Origin: Naematelia aurantialba
Lineage: Eukaryota > Basidiomycota > Tremellomycetes > Tremellales > Naemateliaceae
Assembly: GCA_021527695.1 (NCBI GenBank)
Contig: JAKFAO010000004.1
Coordinates: 186,001-250,000 of the forward strand
Length of the DNA: 64,000 bases
Reading direction: 5' to 3'
Under the pieces are notes generated by a model that was given only the letters and a program-made list of their open reading frames with translations, was not told the origin of the DNA and ran no database searches. Positions 48,019-59,878 of this stretch are shown here, in pieces. The position numbers were made by a program, and so were the translations under genes. Position 1 is the first letter of the stretch; the number at the start of each line of letters is the position of its first letter.

Positions 48019-48515
48019 TGTGGTTGGTTTTCGCGCCGAGATCTGGGCAGAACCACTTCCGTTTGCTCGGTTCTGGCGACGTGTAGCTGTCATTCGACTC
48101 GGAGGATGTGCGGAGATGATGAGAATATATGTCTATGCATTCTACAGTCTATTTGGCCATGGCGTGGAACAAAGAGAACAGGTTCCCGATACTCGTCCAC
48201 GCACCACCAACAGGTTTCCACGCGACACGGTCCCTTTCAACTGCATCCTCAAGACGATCTTTTGAGCTGTTTGCCATATGGCGATGTCTGGTAGTCTGGC
48301 AGTCATCAAGATGCCTCTACCAGCTGCTGTATTTCCTCTCCGACTCGCACTCATGCATACAACATCCTCTCTCAACCGGGACAGATCAACAATCTCGACT
48401 GTTTACGATCACGTGACTCGTGCCTGACGGCGCCTAGCAAAAGTTGAGGATAGATCCAGCCGTCACATCTAGCTGCTTCACTCTGCTTCGACAATCTCGA
48501 AAGATCCAGCCGAGG
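48019..48515. promoter_or_regulatory. Divergent promoter PAQR / MAK5
   Basis: Just under 500 bp between two start codons of opposite strands. Contains GATCACGTGACTC at 48407-48419 with an E-box core CACGTG, a plausible bHLH (Cbf1/Pho4-type) site. No exon seen. Confidence 0.5.
48407..48419. promoter_or_regulatory. E-box CACGTG in the MAK5/PAQR promoter
   Basis: Palindromic core CACGTG flanked by GAT/GACT, about 100 bp upstream of the MAK5 ATG. It matches the binding core of fungal bHLH factors; actual use is inference. Confidence 0.4.
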
Positions 48516-51500
48516 ATGAAGAGCGAAAATCCGCTGAAGAATCAGAAGAAGGGCGTGATGTCGCGTCGTGCAGAGGAGCCGTCAGCTGCGAAGGTCCGCC
48601 TGACCGCTGGTGCGCTGCAATGGAGGCCGGTCAAGGCGTCATCGTTTTCCGGCGTGGATAGTGGAGGGGGGATGATGATGCTAGAGGAGCTGGATGACGT
48701 CGGTGTCGAGTACGAGGAAGATCTGGCGGGCAGGAAGGTTGTACACTTCGTGGTGAGCCCATTTTTTAGTTCGCGAGGTGAGGGCTAATGAGTAGGCTGG
48801 CGCGTCCAAGGGGAAAGGCAAGGAGAAGGTGGCTGTTCCTTCACACGAGGAGACAGACGGTGCTACTGCACATGGCGAAACGGAGGCGCACGAGGGAATG
48901 GATGAGCCGGAAGGCTCAGACCACGGAGAAGGTCTTCCGTCATTTGCGGAAATGGCCGCTGAAGACCTGAATGAAGCGGATGACGAGCCTTCAGTCGAGC
49001 ACGAGTTGCCCTTTGACGGTTAGTGAAATCCTCCTTGTTCCAATGGGGTCTCGCTCATACATTTCTAGATCGACTCCTGCCAGATTGGAAGTCAATCCCG
49101 CTCCACTCGTCTCTCAAGCGTGCTCTATTGGCGCTGGGATTCGTCACGCCTACCGGCATACAGCATCGCTCGCTCCCTGTTGCCCTGACGGGCCGCGACG
49201 TCGTCGGTGTCGCAGAAACCGTCAGTCTCTACCTCCATAACTCTTTGTCAGCTTATCTAACTGGCCACACAGGGTTCCGGAAAAACGCTCGCGTACTCCC
49301 TTCCCATCTTGTCTCACCTTCTTCGCTCACCTACCCCATCCCGTTCCGCACGGCGCCCGCTTTCCGCATTGGTCCTCTGCCCAACTCGTGAACTCGCACT
49401 TCAAGTTGTTGACCACCTCGGCCGTGTCCTCAAACACGCGCTTGCCACTAGCAGTGACGACGATGACGATGACGATGGTCACAAGGGGGAACCGCAGAGA
49501 CCAGCAGGGCCGCCCCGGATCAGCGTGGGGAGCGTCATTGGTGGTTTGAGCGCGCAGAAGCAGAAACGGATCGTGGAGAGGGGGTGCGATATACTCGTGG
49601 CCACACCAGGGAGGTTGTGGGACCTCATCAGGACCGTGGGTGCTCGTTCTTTTGTTCAGGTGGGAATGGCGATGTGCTGACAGGCCATTAGGACGAGGAA
49701 CTCGCGGCTGGTGTTCGTGGTTTGAAGTTTCTGGTCATTGACGAAGCGGATCGTATGATTGAGAACGGACATTTCGCCGAATTGGAGAACATTGTTCGCC
49801 TCACTCAGCGAGACGTTGGGTGAGCCACGCATTTCTCTGTCATCGCCTTTCTTCTTGCTCGCATATCTGTGTTTCTTGCACATTCTTCTCGCTCGCATGT
49901 TTCCCTTGCTCGTACGAATCGGAGAACATCTGGCTGACCCATTGATCAGACAAGCTAAAGGGCCGGATGACGATGACCCCGTGTTCACATCCGCCGCCAA
50001 TGTTCTCGCCGAAAACACCTCTAGGGAGGACATGCAGACATTCGTCTTCTCAGCGACTCTGTCCAAAGATCTGCAACGGAACCTGAAGAAGCGGCATCAA
50101 GCGGGTTCGAAGAAACGTAATGGCAAAAAGGCATCCGCATTAGGTGAGGTTGTTACAGTGCCTGATGGAGAGAAAGCTCATTGACCTCAGAGGATCTGGT
50201 GGACCGCCTTGACTTTAGGGATGAGAATCCCGAAGTCATTGATCTGAGCCCCGAAGGCGGGGTAGTAGCGCAGCTGAAGGAGAGTATGGTCGAGTGTATC
50301 GTTACAGACAAGGCAAGTCCCACTGTTACGCACGGGTCCGGGCCTCCTGCTTATGAACACCAGGACCTCTACCTGTATTATTTCCTTCTTCGGTACCCTG
50401 GGCGGACCCTGGTGTTCGTCGGAAGCATCGACGGCATCAGAAGATTGGTCCCGCTCTTCGAGCTACTTCAACTACCTGTCTACCCGCTACATTCCCAACT
50501 GCAGCAAAAGCAGAGACTGAAAAATCTCGACAGGTAGGTGTTGTTCAGACTTTGCGAAGAGATTCGAGCTCAAGGCTCATTTTCACGCAGATTCAAGAGC
50601 TCCAAATCCGGGGTACTGATCGCCACGGACGTCGCGGCTCGCGGTCTCGATATCCCTCAGGTGGACCATGTGGTGCACTTCAATCTCCCCCGCACAGCCG
50701 ATGCATACATCCATCGTTCGGGACGGACGGCCAGAGCGCAAAATCCCGGATTCGCACTCCAGTTGTGTGCCCCAGAAGAGAAAGGGATGCAGCGCGCCCT
50801 CATGAAGTCTTTGGGAAGGAGTGAGTGGTTGCGCTTCACAAGTTCGACATTGAACGAGAACGAGCGTTGACACGTTTTTTCAGGCCAGCAATTGCCAGAT
50901 TTGACGATCGACAGTGGTTTCTTGCCTAAGCTGAAGGAACGGTTAACGCTTGCGAGGGAGATTGAGAAGGCGCAACACGGAGTCAAGAAGGATAACCACG
51001 ATCGGAATTGGCTGAAGGAGACTGCTGAAGCGATGGACCTGGACATTGATCCTGATATGTACGTTTAGTTACTGCCAACACCATTAGTTTTTCCTCTTGA
51101 ATCTCATTGAAGAAGACTTGCTGAACGGACGCTCAGGTTATCGGAGAGTGACGAAGATGCCGACGCGCCGGTACATGGTGGCAAGAAGCGTAAACGCCTG
51201 TCTTTGCCTTCGTCGACCAAACTGGCCAATTTGAAGGCAGAACTGAAAGTGCGATTGAACGAGCCTCTAGTGGCGAGGGGCATCTCGGCCAGGTATCCCA
51301 CCGGAGGGAGTAGAGTCATCGTTGATGATCTGATCCAATCCACTGGTGAGCCGGGATTCTAGTCTCCGCACCGCACATCCGTGTGAGTAAGCTGACGTCT
51401 ATGGTTCAGGGCATCAGACGATGCTGGGTGCCGGAAGCAATAAGGCATGGGACGAGGTGATGAATATGCGGAAGCGGCCCTCGGGGAATGCGAAACGGAC

Positions 51501-51519
51501 GAAGGGCATGGGCCAGTGA
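48516..51519 (+). CDS. MAK5: ATP-dependent RNA helicase Mak5 (DDX24 family)
   Basis: Twelve exons (48516-48752, 48796-49018, 49069-49220, 49273-49635, 49692-49819, 49950-50143, 50191-50312, 50364-50533, 50591-50820, 50884-51058, 51137-51345, 51410-51519) give 770 residues. Mak5 is a nucleolar DEAD-box protein of 60S subunit assembly. Motifs: Q motif GFVTPTGIQ (about 177-185), AETGSGKT, PTREL, VATPGR, DEAD (342-345), FSATL (about 401-405), [12 protein letters not shown] and HRSGRTARA. The family signature [19 protein letters not shown] is restored by a GC-AG intron at 50313-50363. The ends are Lys-rich and acidic, fitting a nucleolar protein. Domain order and length match the family. Confidence 0.94.
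50313..50363 (+). other. GC-AG intron in MAK5
   Basis: A 51-nt intron with donor AAG|GCAAGT and acceptor CACCAG. The length is a multiple of three and contains no stop, so retention would insert 17 residues rather than truncate. Confidence 0.75.
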
Positions 51520-51817
51520 TCGGTGATCTGGTCATGGGCGTTTCTATACGGGTCCACCCATTGACGCGTGGCACCTGTATGCAGGCTTGTCCGTCGTTGT
51601 CTACTTTGTATGGCTTCACTACGGTGCGAGACGTGGGGGACGCATCAGAGATCTGCACAGTAGACTCCATGGGAATGAAGCAAGTCCGTGCGTCCGGTTC
51701 GGTGGCAAAACCCCGTGTTGAAGTTACAAGACGTGCATCTGCGTGTTACTGGATCCCTGCATATCAATGGGTCACGGTGTGTCACTAGGCCCCTGCGTAT
51801 AACCGGGTCCCTGTCTA
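51520..51817. other. Convergent spacer, repeat-bearing
   Basis: Short tail-to-tail spacer. Its right half belongs to the tandem repeat that runs into the neighbouring gene's coding end. Confidence 0.4.
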
Positions 51818-51895
51818 TCACTGGGGTACCTGCGTATCACTGGGTCCCTGCGTGTTACTGGGTCCCGGTGTATTACTGGGTCCTGCGCCTCTCCT
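51735..51895. repeat. ~21-bp tandem repeat across a stop codon
   Basis: Some seven diverged copies of TGCGTATCACTGGGTCCC-like units straddle the 3' end of the minus-strand gene. The repeat is coding (Pro-Ser-Asn-Thr) up to the stop at 51818 and untranslated beyond. Confidence 0.8.
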
Positions 51896-53514
51896 CGCCA
51901 AGGTACCACGGGAACCGGACGCACCACCTGAACCGGACGCACCACCTGAACCGGACGCACCACCTGAACCGGACGCACCACCTGAACCGGACGCACCACC
52001 TGAACCGGACGCACCACCTGAACCGGACGCCTCGAGCTCTCTTGTCCCAGCTAATCTGGAGGCAACGGACAAGAATGAAGTCAAGCGTTCGCGGATCACG
52101 CGCGGGTCGTCGGCCGAGGCCGGCCTTGGACGGTAATCTGTCCCCCTGGTGCTGGTGGAATGGAAGGTGCTTTCGTCTGTGAAGTACTGACGGCTCCACC
52201 GCGACGGTATGCCGGCGCGCGCCCTGCTGAGTGTCGTTGGGTAGTCCGAGGCGTAGTTGCGCCACTCGACGGCTAACAGGACCCGCTCACTCGCCACTCG
52301 ACTTCTTGGAGCGGTCGATGCGCCCGGCGCTGCGGAAGCCCTGGACGCCGGCGATGGGGATGGCGATGGCGATGGCGATGGCGTGTCGGATGCCTGATCC
52401 TGGGTATCCACAGCGGAGGTGGCGCCCTCGGTTGCGATCTTGCGCTCGATCTCGTCCCAGGCGAACTGGATCGACAGTTCATCGAGTGCTTTGCCTCGCC
52501 GGAGGAGGTCCGCGTGGTATGTCCGTTCGACGGTGTCCGACGGCTCCACAAAGTACGGGACGAGGTTGAACAGTTCTGTGGAGGCGCGTCGGGCGTCGTC
52601 GCGCGAGGATATCGGCAGGCGGTGGCTCTGTGCCAGCTGGGCGCGGGAGACGGACCTGCCTACGCGCAGCAAGTCCAGCAGGTGCCCCCGGCACGCCTGG
52701 GGGCTGAACACGCTGAACGCCGCCGCTGGAACGCGGTCCAGGCGGTCCAGGCGCTGTTGGAGACCAGGTATCGTCCTGCCGCTGCGGTCCATGCCTGCCA
52801 TGCCGAGGCGGACACTGGCGCGTATCTGCGCCACGAGCGCCGGTACGCCCTCGCGAGAGCCCGACGCGAGCGCCCCAAGCGCAGCGTGCGTGCTCCTGTT
52901 TATCGGATCCCAGGTGCTCTTGTACTCGGACAGGAGGAGCCGGCTGGTCAGCTTGCCGAGCTGCAGCTGCTGGTCGCACCGGCGCGACTCAGCGGCACGC
53001 CGCCACAGCTCTGCCCCGAACTCAAGCTCCTCACGGCCCCAAGCACCTTCCATGAGTATATTCTCGACGGTGTCCTGCCCGACACGGCTCTCGAACTCCC
53101 GTTCTCTGTTTACTTTTCGCAGCCGGTGGAGGATCTCGCCTGACATGAGAGCACGGCTCACGTATTCCGGATCCTCGGCACCGGATACTGACACGGGTGA
53201 GCCAAGGCTGGGCGAAGATCCTCGCTATGCATGCCTGTGTGTCTTCCACAGTGCAACAGGAAAAAAGAGAGACAGAACCCAGTACAACAGGGGAAGAGAG
53301 ACACGAAAACAGTGCAACAGAAGAAGAGACAAAAAAACAGTGCAACAGGAGAAGAGAGACACTCACCAAAAGTCGGCACGACACCGAGAGCGCGCAGCTT
53401 GGCCAGCGTTTCCATCCCTTGCCAATGAAAGAGCCTTGCACTCGCTTCCTCAAAGAGCCGCCGTGCATCTGAAGGCGGGGGCGCGTTGCCCTCTCTGCTT
53501 TGTGCGGAAGCCAT
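51818..53514 (-). CDS. Probable dispersed orphan-family member, Gly/Ser-repeat tail
   Basis: Exons 53514-53367 and 53187-51818 give 505 residues over a 179-nt phase-1 intron. A 49-codon exon 1 ending at a phase-1 junction matches the cluster at 7.4-16.4 kb. Exon 1 ends LRALGVVPTF, a weak form of the boundary motif. In exon 2, DDARRASTELFNLVPYF, then TYHADLLRRGKALDEL, parallels DHDRVLAEITDFY...YQRRLRRALTEL of member F. It is much longer than the cluster members, with an inserted Pro/Ser/Ala linker and six or seven copies of Ala-Ser-Gly-Ser-Gly-Gly near the C-terminus. No recognised domain. Family membership rests on gene structure and a short motif and needs a profile search. Confidence 0.6.
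51917..52030. repeat. 18-bp coding minisatellite, 6-7 copies
   Basis: Near-identical units of CCGGACGCACCACCTGAA, read on the minus strand as Gly-Ala-Ser-Gly-Ser-Gly. Low divergence suggests recent expansion. Confidence 0.9.
53240..53362. repeat. Intronic ~28-bp repeat
   Basis: About four copies of CAGTGCAACAGGAGAAGAGA + GACAC-like units fill most of the single intron of the minus-strand gene. Confidence 0.8.
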
Positions 53515-54288
53515 GTGTTCTCTGCGTATGCAGTGGGTTGTGCTCAAATGTAGAGAGAGCTTAGACGGTCTTCACGTTCGTAACGAGTGGCAAATACTGT
53601 TCGGCTTGGCTCCATACTGTACACCGCGACTTTGTACTGTACTGCTACCCATTCATGCTGAGCTTGGATATACAATAATGGAGAGCCGCTTATGTCTGCA
53701 TCCAGTGCGATTCGGTGGCGCCACACCGCTGGCTATCGACCACGAGCTGTCTCCCGGCCCAAATGCCGGACAAGCCATCAAGTCGTAGCTTCTGCAACCT
53801 CGTCTGCACAGAACAACTATCCATCTCGACATGCTATGACCTTGTATAACCGTCCGTGTGTGAAAGGAACACCGCCTAGAGAATACGACTAATAGGTAAG
53901 ACGATACAATGCCGTGCGCTCCAAAGTCCGTGGCCCGTCGTGAGTGTGCGGGATATGCAGGCGACCGTGAAAAAATGGGCAAAACGCAGGAACATACGGA
54001 CTATGGACGAAACAACAGGCGACAATACGAAGGCGGAACAGGGGACGACGCGACAAAGCGATAAAGAGCAGTCCCCCCCCCCCCCCCTGCAGCGACGTTG
54101 GCTGATCGATGATCAGTTGGATGTCTCCAGTGTCCGCGTATACATACTCTACATGATTATAGAAAATGCGTGGAATGCTCGACCACAGCCAAAAGAAACT
54201 AAGGGATTGAAGTGGAACAGGAGAGTCGATCGCAAGGTTGGCCGATATCTCGCTCGGGGTTGTGCATCGCCGGAACGCCGGTTGGCGG
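53515..54288. other. Spacer between the orphan gene and ACE2
   Basis: About 770 bp. It holds the orphan-gene promoter and the ACE2 3' flank, with a poly-C tract of about 15 at 54074-54090. No exon supported. Confidence 0.4.
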
Positions 54289-57065
54289 CTATTGCTCGTT
54301 GTTCTGCCCGGGCACGATGGCACCGGCACAAATACCCCGTTGACGATGACGCATGAGGGCATCACCCCGAGCGAATCCTTTCCCGCTACGACATGTCAGC
54401 GACTATTCGTAATATGAAAGGAAATGGATGGTTGCTGATATGAGAGGAAGGAAAAGAGAAAGTCTTACCAGATGCAGGGGAACGGCTTGTCCCCTTTGTG
54501 GATGCGCTGGTGGCGCCTCAGGTCGTGTTGGCGCACGAACGCAGCATTACTACTCCGCATCAGACAAGCTCCAAACGCAGCGCATGCAACGAAATGTCGG
54601 AAGACGCAAGGGAGGGGTGCCAGGAACAAGGAGATTTTGGTAAATGCAAGAGTAGGTCCAACGGCACAAGGAAAGCTCCTAAGACCAAGGCACACAGCGA
54701 CTCACCAGTCATCCACATGACAGACAAACGGCTTATCGTCAAGGTGCGTCTGGACATGACTTGACACGGCACTCTTTCGCGGAAAGACACGATCACAACC
54801 CTCAATCAGACACTTGAACCGTTTCACCTGATGCGGCTGCCCCGTCGGTCCCGGCTCGATAGCGGTGAAACTCGCAAATAGGCGCGATAGGAACTCCTTC
54901 GGTAGACCGCCTTTCCCAGTCTCCTCGGCCGCCGGACCAGCAGCACGAGGCGGGTCCATCGTCAGTTGTGGCTGTTGGCCGCCATTCGGATCAAAGTACA
55001 TCTGCCCAGGTTTTCCTGCGAGACGCACGACCAACGAGCTGGGCGCCGCGACGGTCGCGAGTTCCGGCCCGAAATTCAGCTGCTGCTTGCCTTTTGAGAC
55101 TGAACTCGAAGTAGAACTCTCCACTTTCGATTCGCCGGAACTAATCAGGCCTTCAACAGCGTTGATGCTTGCCTCGGGCTCCTCGTGGGTTGTCCCGTCC
55201 GGCCTCGGTCGCGATGGACCACTCAGGATAGACGGGTCGACTGTCGTGGGCATGTTGGACGGGCCAGCGAGTGGCACTTCAGGCGACGACTGGCTCCGCT
55301 GGTTCTTTCTGGGCGTCTTGGGTTTTGGCTTCGGCCCAGGCTTCATGTAGGTCGCCATACGAGGGTGACGTTGCCTGCGCGGCGTATCAGGCGACTGCAT
55401 GAGAGCACCTTGGGCCGAGGTCGAGGATTCGGCCGGCTCGGTGTAATCCCAATTCTGCATAGCCGCCACTTCGTTCCCGAATTCGGTGGTGGTGGCAGGG
55501 GCGCTGGACGGCTGAGGAGGGGGGAAGAAGCCTCCTCTTTGGAGGTGAGGCGGAAGCTGCTGTAGACCCTGCATAGGCTGAGACCTGTGCCGAGGGAAGA
55601 CGGGACCCGAGATGGATCGTGAGAAGGAGGGAGGCTGGATCGACTGCTGTATCATTGGACCGCTGGCATGACGAGGGATGACTTGTGCGAAGCTTGCCTG
55701 ACCATATGACATGGGTTGAGCATACGTCGCGGCGGGGTTGGCAGATGTTTGGACCCAATGCGCGACATCACCAGGCTCGCTCTGCTGCACCGATGTCATT
55801 CCCGGGACAGCGGGATACTGCATTCTCTCAAACTGGCCGTGCGATGGGACGGGAGCAAGGGGCATCATGCTCATGGAGCTTTGATCCAAATCGGGAGTCT
55901 CCATCACAGTGCTGAGTGTGTTTTGACGATACACACCTGGTCCAGCGAAGCTTGCGACGCTCGTCATAGACGTGGATCCTGGGCCGCCACCATACATGGT
56001 CCCGAGCATACCCATATGGACGGGAAAGCTGGTTTGGTCCACGTCGGGCGAGGTAGTGAAAATATGGGCCGGCTGGGATGGAGTGTCGAGAGGCGAGCCT
56101 ACAGGATTGGACAGATTTGGCGAAGGCTGATGCGATAGCTCAGGCATGGCTTGGGGCTGAACGAGGCCATGCTCGGGGACTGCAAAGAGCTGAGCCGCAG
56201 GGGAGTGATGAGCCCAAGACTCAAATGAAGAAGCAGCAGACATGATGGACATCATCGAAGCGTTCGAGACCATCCGTTCATGCTGACCAGCGTATGACGG
56301 GGCCGAGAGCAGTGAAGATGCCGTCGACAAGTTCCGAGTAAGCGGTTGGCTCGTCATGAGGCTAGCAGTTCGTCGACCTGCCGTTGGCGACAGAGGTAGA
56401 CTACTGGCATCGTAGGTCGCCTGACGTATCTTCTTGGCTGAGCGATGAACGCCTGATGGAGTGCCCAAGCCGGAGAGGGTACGGTGTCGTTTGGTCGGCG
56501 GTGCTGACTGTATCAAAGGACTTTGGGTAGGGGTCATATGCTGCGACGAGTTACCGGACGCCAACGCAGCGTTTGAATCCATGCCCTCGTAGGGTAGGTA
56601 AGAAGGGGCCGCATGGGTGACGGAGGGGGTGGATATCCGGGACGATTTCATTGGTGAGTCAAAGCCGGCAAGGACGGTGAGATCGAGGTTATTCTCCCAG
56701 GTAGGCACGACGTCGGGATCTGCAATCTGCACAGGTGTAGATGCTGTTGGTAATGCGTAGAAGGGTTTAGGAGTAGCAACGAGAGTACTTTGCAAATTGC
56801 GAAGATGGTCGGCGGGGAGAGCATTGCGACTGAGGGCGGCTGGGGACGCGAAATTCCCCTCGACTGATCTCATCCTGCTTCTCCCTGGAGTCTGGTCCTT
56901 GCGGATCTGTGCAAAGGACGGCGAGCCCAAGTCGAAGTGAAAGGGCAAGTTGAGGGCGTGGTGCGTTTCCGTCTCGGGAACGGGCGAGGAGAACATCTTT
57001 GGAGGTTCATTCTGGCCCGCAAAGTAGGAGATAAATGTCAATTCTGGATGTCCTGGGGACGACAT
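54289..57065 (-). CDS. ACE2: Ace2/Swi5-type C2H2 zinc-finger transcription factor
   Basis: Three exons (57065-54706, 54549-54469, 54385-54289) give 845 residues. Finger 1 (FKCLIEGCDRVFPRKSA..H..TH) is in exon 1. Finger 2 is completed by exon 2 (VCHVDDCNAAFVRQHDLRRH). Finger 3 is completed by exon 3 (PCICGKGFARGDALMRHRQ, then RGIC). It is the C2HC type with short C-x-C spacing, characteristic of Ace2/Swi5 factors that drive cell-separation genes. Both introns split a zinc-ligand Cys codon. The 700-residue N-terminal part is Ser/Pro/Gln/Met-rich and probably carries activation and phosphorylation regions. A basic proline stretch (KPGPKPKPKTPRK) could be a nuclear signal. ATG 57065 is followed by an open frame without gaps. 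Confidence 0.9.
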
Positions 57066-58736
57066 TGCGCCTGCTGGTCATTGTCAGCATCTCCATGAAC
57101 CACGCAAGGCAGAAGAATTACACCGACCTAACGCGACGGCGTGTCTGCTCCTTGATCCTGTATCCTCACAACGGCGCAGCCGGGGGCTGAAGCGACTTTA
57201 GCGAAGGAGGAGACGAGAGGGTCCACTGCCCGTTGTGAACAGGCGATACGGGTAATTAACAAGGAGAACAAAACCAAACAGAGAGCTCAAAGAAGGATGG
57301 AGGTTGACGAATTCACTGAAGGACTGAAGGAGGAGAGATGGAAAGACAACGTCAAGAGTTGATCAAGGCCCGGCGGGGATTCGCAGTTTCTCGGTATTGA
57401 CTCTGTGGCCTACTTTCGGCCCAAGTGGCAATGAATGACGCTTGGAGTTGAGGGAGGCTCGAAGATCGGTCCAGGATGGTACGCTGGAGCCGATATATAT
57501 TGTGCGAAATGCACGAGGGAGCCAGGGGTAACAGCGATGTTACAGAACCAGGTGTGTTGACAGTGACAGCCCGGGCCGGAATTGAATGGACGCCAGTGGT
57601 GTCCCTGTTTTCCCGCGGCAACTGAGGAGTAGCCAGGTACCAGTCTGCCAAAGACGCTGCTATGACGTTCAAGGACACGAAGCTGGAGGAAAAGATAGGC
57701 AGGCGGGGAGAGTCTTCAGCAGGTCGAGGTGTTTACACAACCGGAGCCGGTTTCAGTTTGTAGTATGCCGAGTGATCGTCCGGCTGTGTCGTTCTTAGAG
57801 AGAGTGTGGAGTCGATGAGCGGATGGCTCAGGTGGTATCGTGGGAGACAGGGGATGTACAGGTAGTCGAGAGGATGGCAGGTATGCTAGGGAGGATAGAA
57901 GGAATCGTAGAGAGAGAGAGGGAGTAGTCGATCTGTGTGTGTATTCAGCAAGAGCACCGGGAAAATGCTTCCGCCTTTCTCCGACGATCGCAGAGAAAAG
58001 AAAAAGCAGTCACGTCGTTCAAGAGTGACGTGGCTCGTGGGATGGTATAGTTCCCTCTTGGTCTCACCAGTACGGGGCAACTCACACGTCATGTCGTTCC
58101 ACCTCGGGTCGGCATGTCCGTCTGACTGGCGCTTTCGGCGCGCAGAGAGCAGCGAGAGTTTACGCAGTCGGCTCAATGGCCATGCTCGACGAGACCTCGG
58201 GGCTGTCAGATGGAACACACACTTCGTGGGAATTACTGTACCGGTGACAATCGCAAACTGGAGATGGTGCCGCACGCCAGCGGCATCACGACAGAGGGGG
58301 AGTATGGACATGGGAGAGGCGTACTCCGAGCGTCCGAGTCAGCCGGAGACCGGCTTGGAGCGGGGACTAGCTAGTGTATCCTGTCTGATCTGCTTCAAAG
58401 AACGTAGCTTTCGGTTAATCACGAGACAGCGTTGATAAACTGTACTTTAGTAAGGGGCGATGCTCATTCCGAGCCAATGCATCAGGATCTATGAACTGTA
58501 TGCGACCTACCAGCGTTTACATACTCGCCGGGTCCATAGGAGTGTAACTGGGAGCCGAGCGAGTAAAGTGCCACACCCACCCTTCCCATCCACCCTTGTC
58601 CACTAACGCCGCTATCGCCGCCCGATCTCCCCCTCTGTCTGCTTTGGTGAGTTTGTGTGTTTGTTGCGTGTGCGTTTGGTGCCCCGCTCTCTGCGTTACC
58701 CCGCACAACCTCGCTCCATTTCTCGAGTCTCGGGCC
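57066..58736. promoter_or_regulatory. Divergent promoter of ACE2 and a small gene
   Basis: 1.7 kb between two start codons on opposite strands. Such a long promoter fits a regulated transcription-factor gene. Sites were not identified; short open frames show no coding character. Confidence 0.4.
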
Positions 58737-59878
58737 ATGTCGACGGTCCAGGCGTCTGCGCCTATCGACTCGTCCTTGCCTACCGCTGCGACATTAGCGG
58801 CACAGGCGCCACAGGGGTCACAACCGCCAAGCACCTCGCCCAAGACCGGGACGAAGCGCAAGGGCCGGGCGAGCGTTTCTGGCTCGGCAGTGCAGGCTGG
58901 CAACTATGCACGCGTGACGAGGAGGAGCGGCGGGGCCGGAGGAGCAGCGGACGGCGATGCGGAGCCGGCGAGAGGTGAGGAGGAGAACCTCATTGGTCAT
59001 CCATCGGGAGGGAGTGCTGTGAGTTCTCCAGCTTCCTCTTCCTTTGTCCAGCTTCCTTCTTCCCTCATGGTACTTTATGCTATGGACGACTATGCGCGGG
59101 GATGGCGGGTGCTACGGCAGAGCCGGAACTGACGCTCGCAGTCGCAGACCAAACGGCGTCGGCAGAGCTCATCACGCTATGCAGCGGGACAGGCAGCGCA
59201 GAGCAAGTCCAACAACTCCAACATCGATCCCGTACTTCAAGACGCAGGGAGCTCCACCTCGGACGCCAAACCAGCTGGTGCTTCTGCGAGTACATCACAA
59301 CCACGTCAGCCCGTAAGCTCCCTTCTTCCCCTTAAAGTGACCCCAGAGGCTGATCTGCTCTCCCTTCGTTTGGTTCCCTGCCGCAGCGTTTCCCCTACCC
59401 CTACGGACTCACGCCCTTCCGGTACCCATGTCTGACTCCGCACCTTCCCAACCCGCCTCCTGGAGATCCCCTCAACCCCTCACTCAAGCTATTCGATCCT
59501 ACGGCTCCACTCTCTTCCCAGCCGGACGCTCCTCCCCCTCAGCATCAGTCCGCATCCATGTACCTCCCTGCACCTGGGGCCGCAGGCGCCATGCCCGAGC
59601 TGTCAGGGGAGACCGAGACCTCATACACTTTTGGTCCCGAAGCCACGGCAGACGCTTACGAGTCGCTCACGGCCCTGCTCGATGCTTCTGGGCCGCATGG
59701 TGCGAATCCCTCGTCCCCTGGCGAGAGGTCGGATGGGAAAGGTGGCCCATTGACGCCACAGATGCAGGGGCGGTATCATATGGCCAGCAAGGAGGGGTGC
59801 GATGACTGCAGAGAGGGCAAGGGCGGACATTGGGGACATTGGGTGAAGAGTAGTGCAGAGTTTACAGGCGAGGTCTGA
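58737..59878 (+). CDS. Hypothetical proline-rich protein
   Basis: Three exons (58737-59018, 59142-59312, 59387-59878) give 314 residues, with phase-0 junctions and a GTGAGT or GTAAGC donor. Exon 1 is Ala/Gly/Ser-rich with a basic stretch (GTKRKGRASV). Exon 2 is basic then Ser-rich (TKRRRQSSSRY). Exon 3 opens RFPYPYGLTPFRYP, continues Pro-rich, and has a helical block (TADAYESLTALLDA). It ends with CDDCREGKGGHWGHW, a C-x2-C with nearby His that could bind a metal. I recognise no family. The basic N-terminal half suggests a nuclear protein, which is only a guess. Confidence 0.65.

Noticed and set aside
49660..49691. Donor CAG|GTGGGA in MAK5 as alternative to the donor at 49636
   Set aside because: It would give a 32-nt intron, below the smallest intron seen here (43 nt), and insert residues not expected before the DEAD motif.
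52419..53564. 381-codon plus-strand open frame
   Set aside because: Shadow of the orphan gene on the minus strand. Ser/Arg-rich, no motif, and it crosses the repeat-filled intron.
54074..54090. Poly-C tract read as a regulatory element
   Set aside because: A homopolymer in a spacer with no other supporting signal, likely simple slippage.
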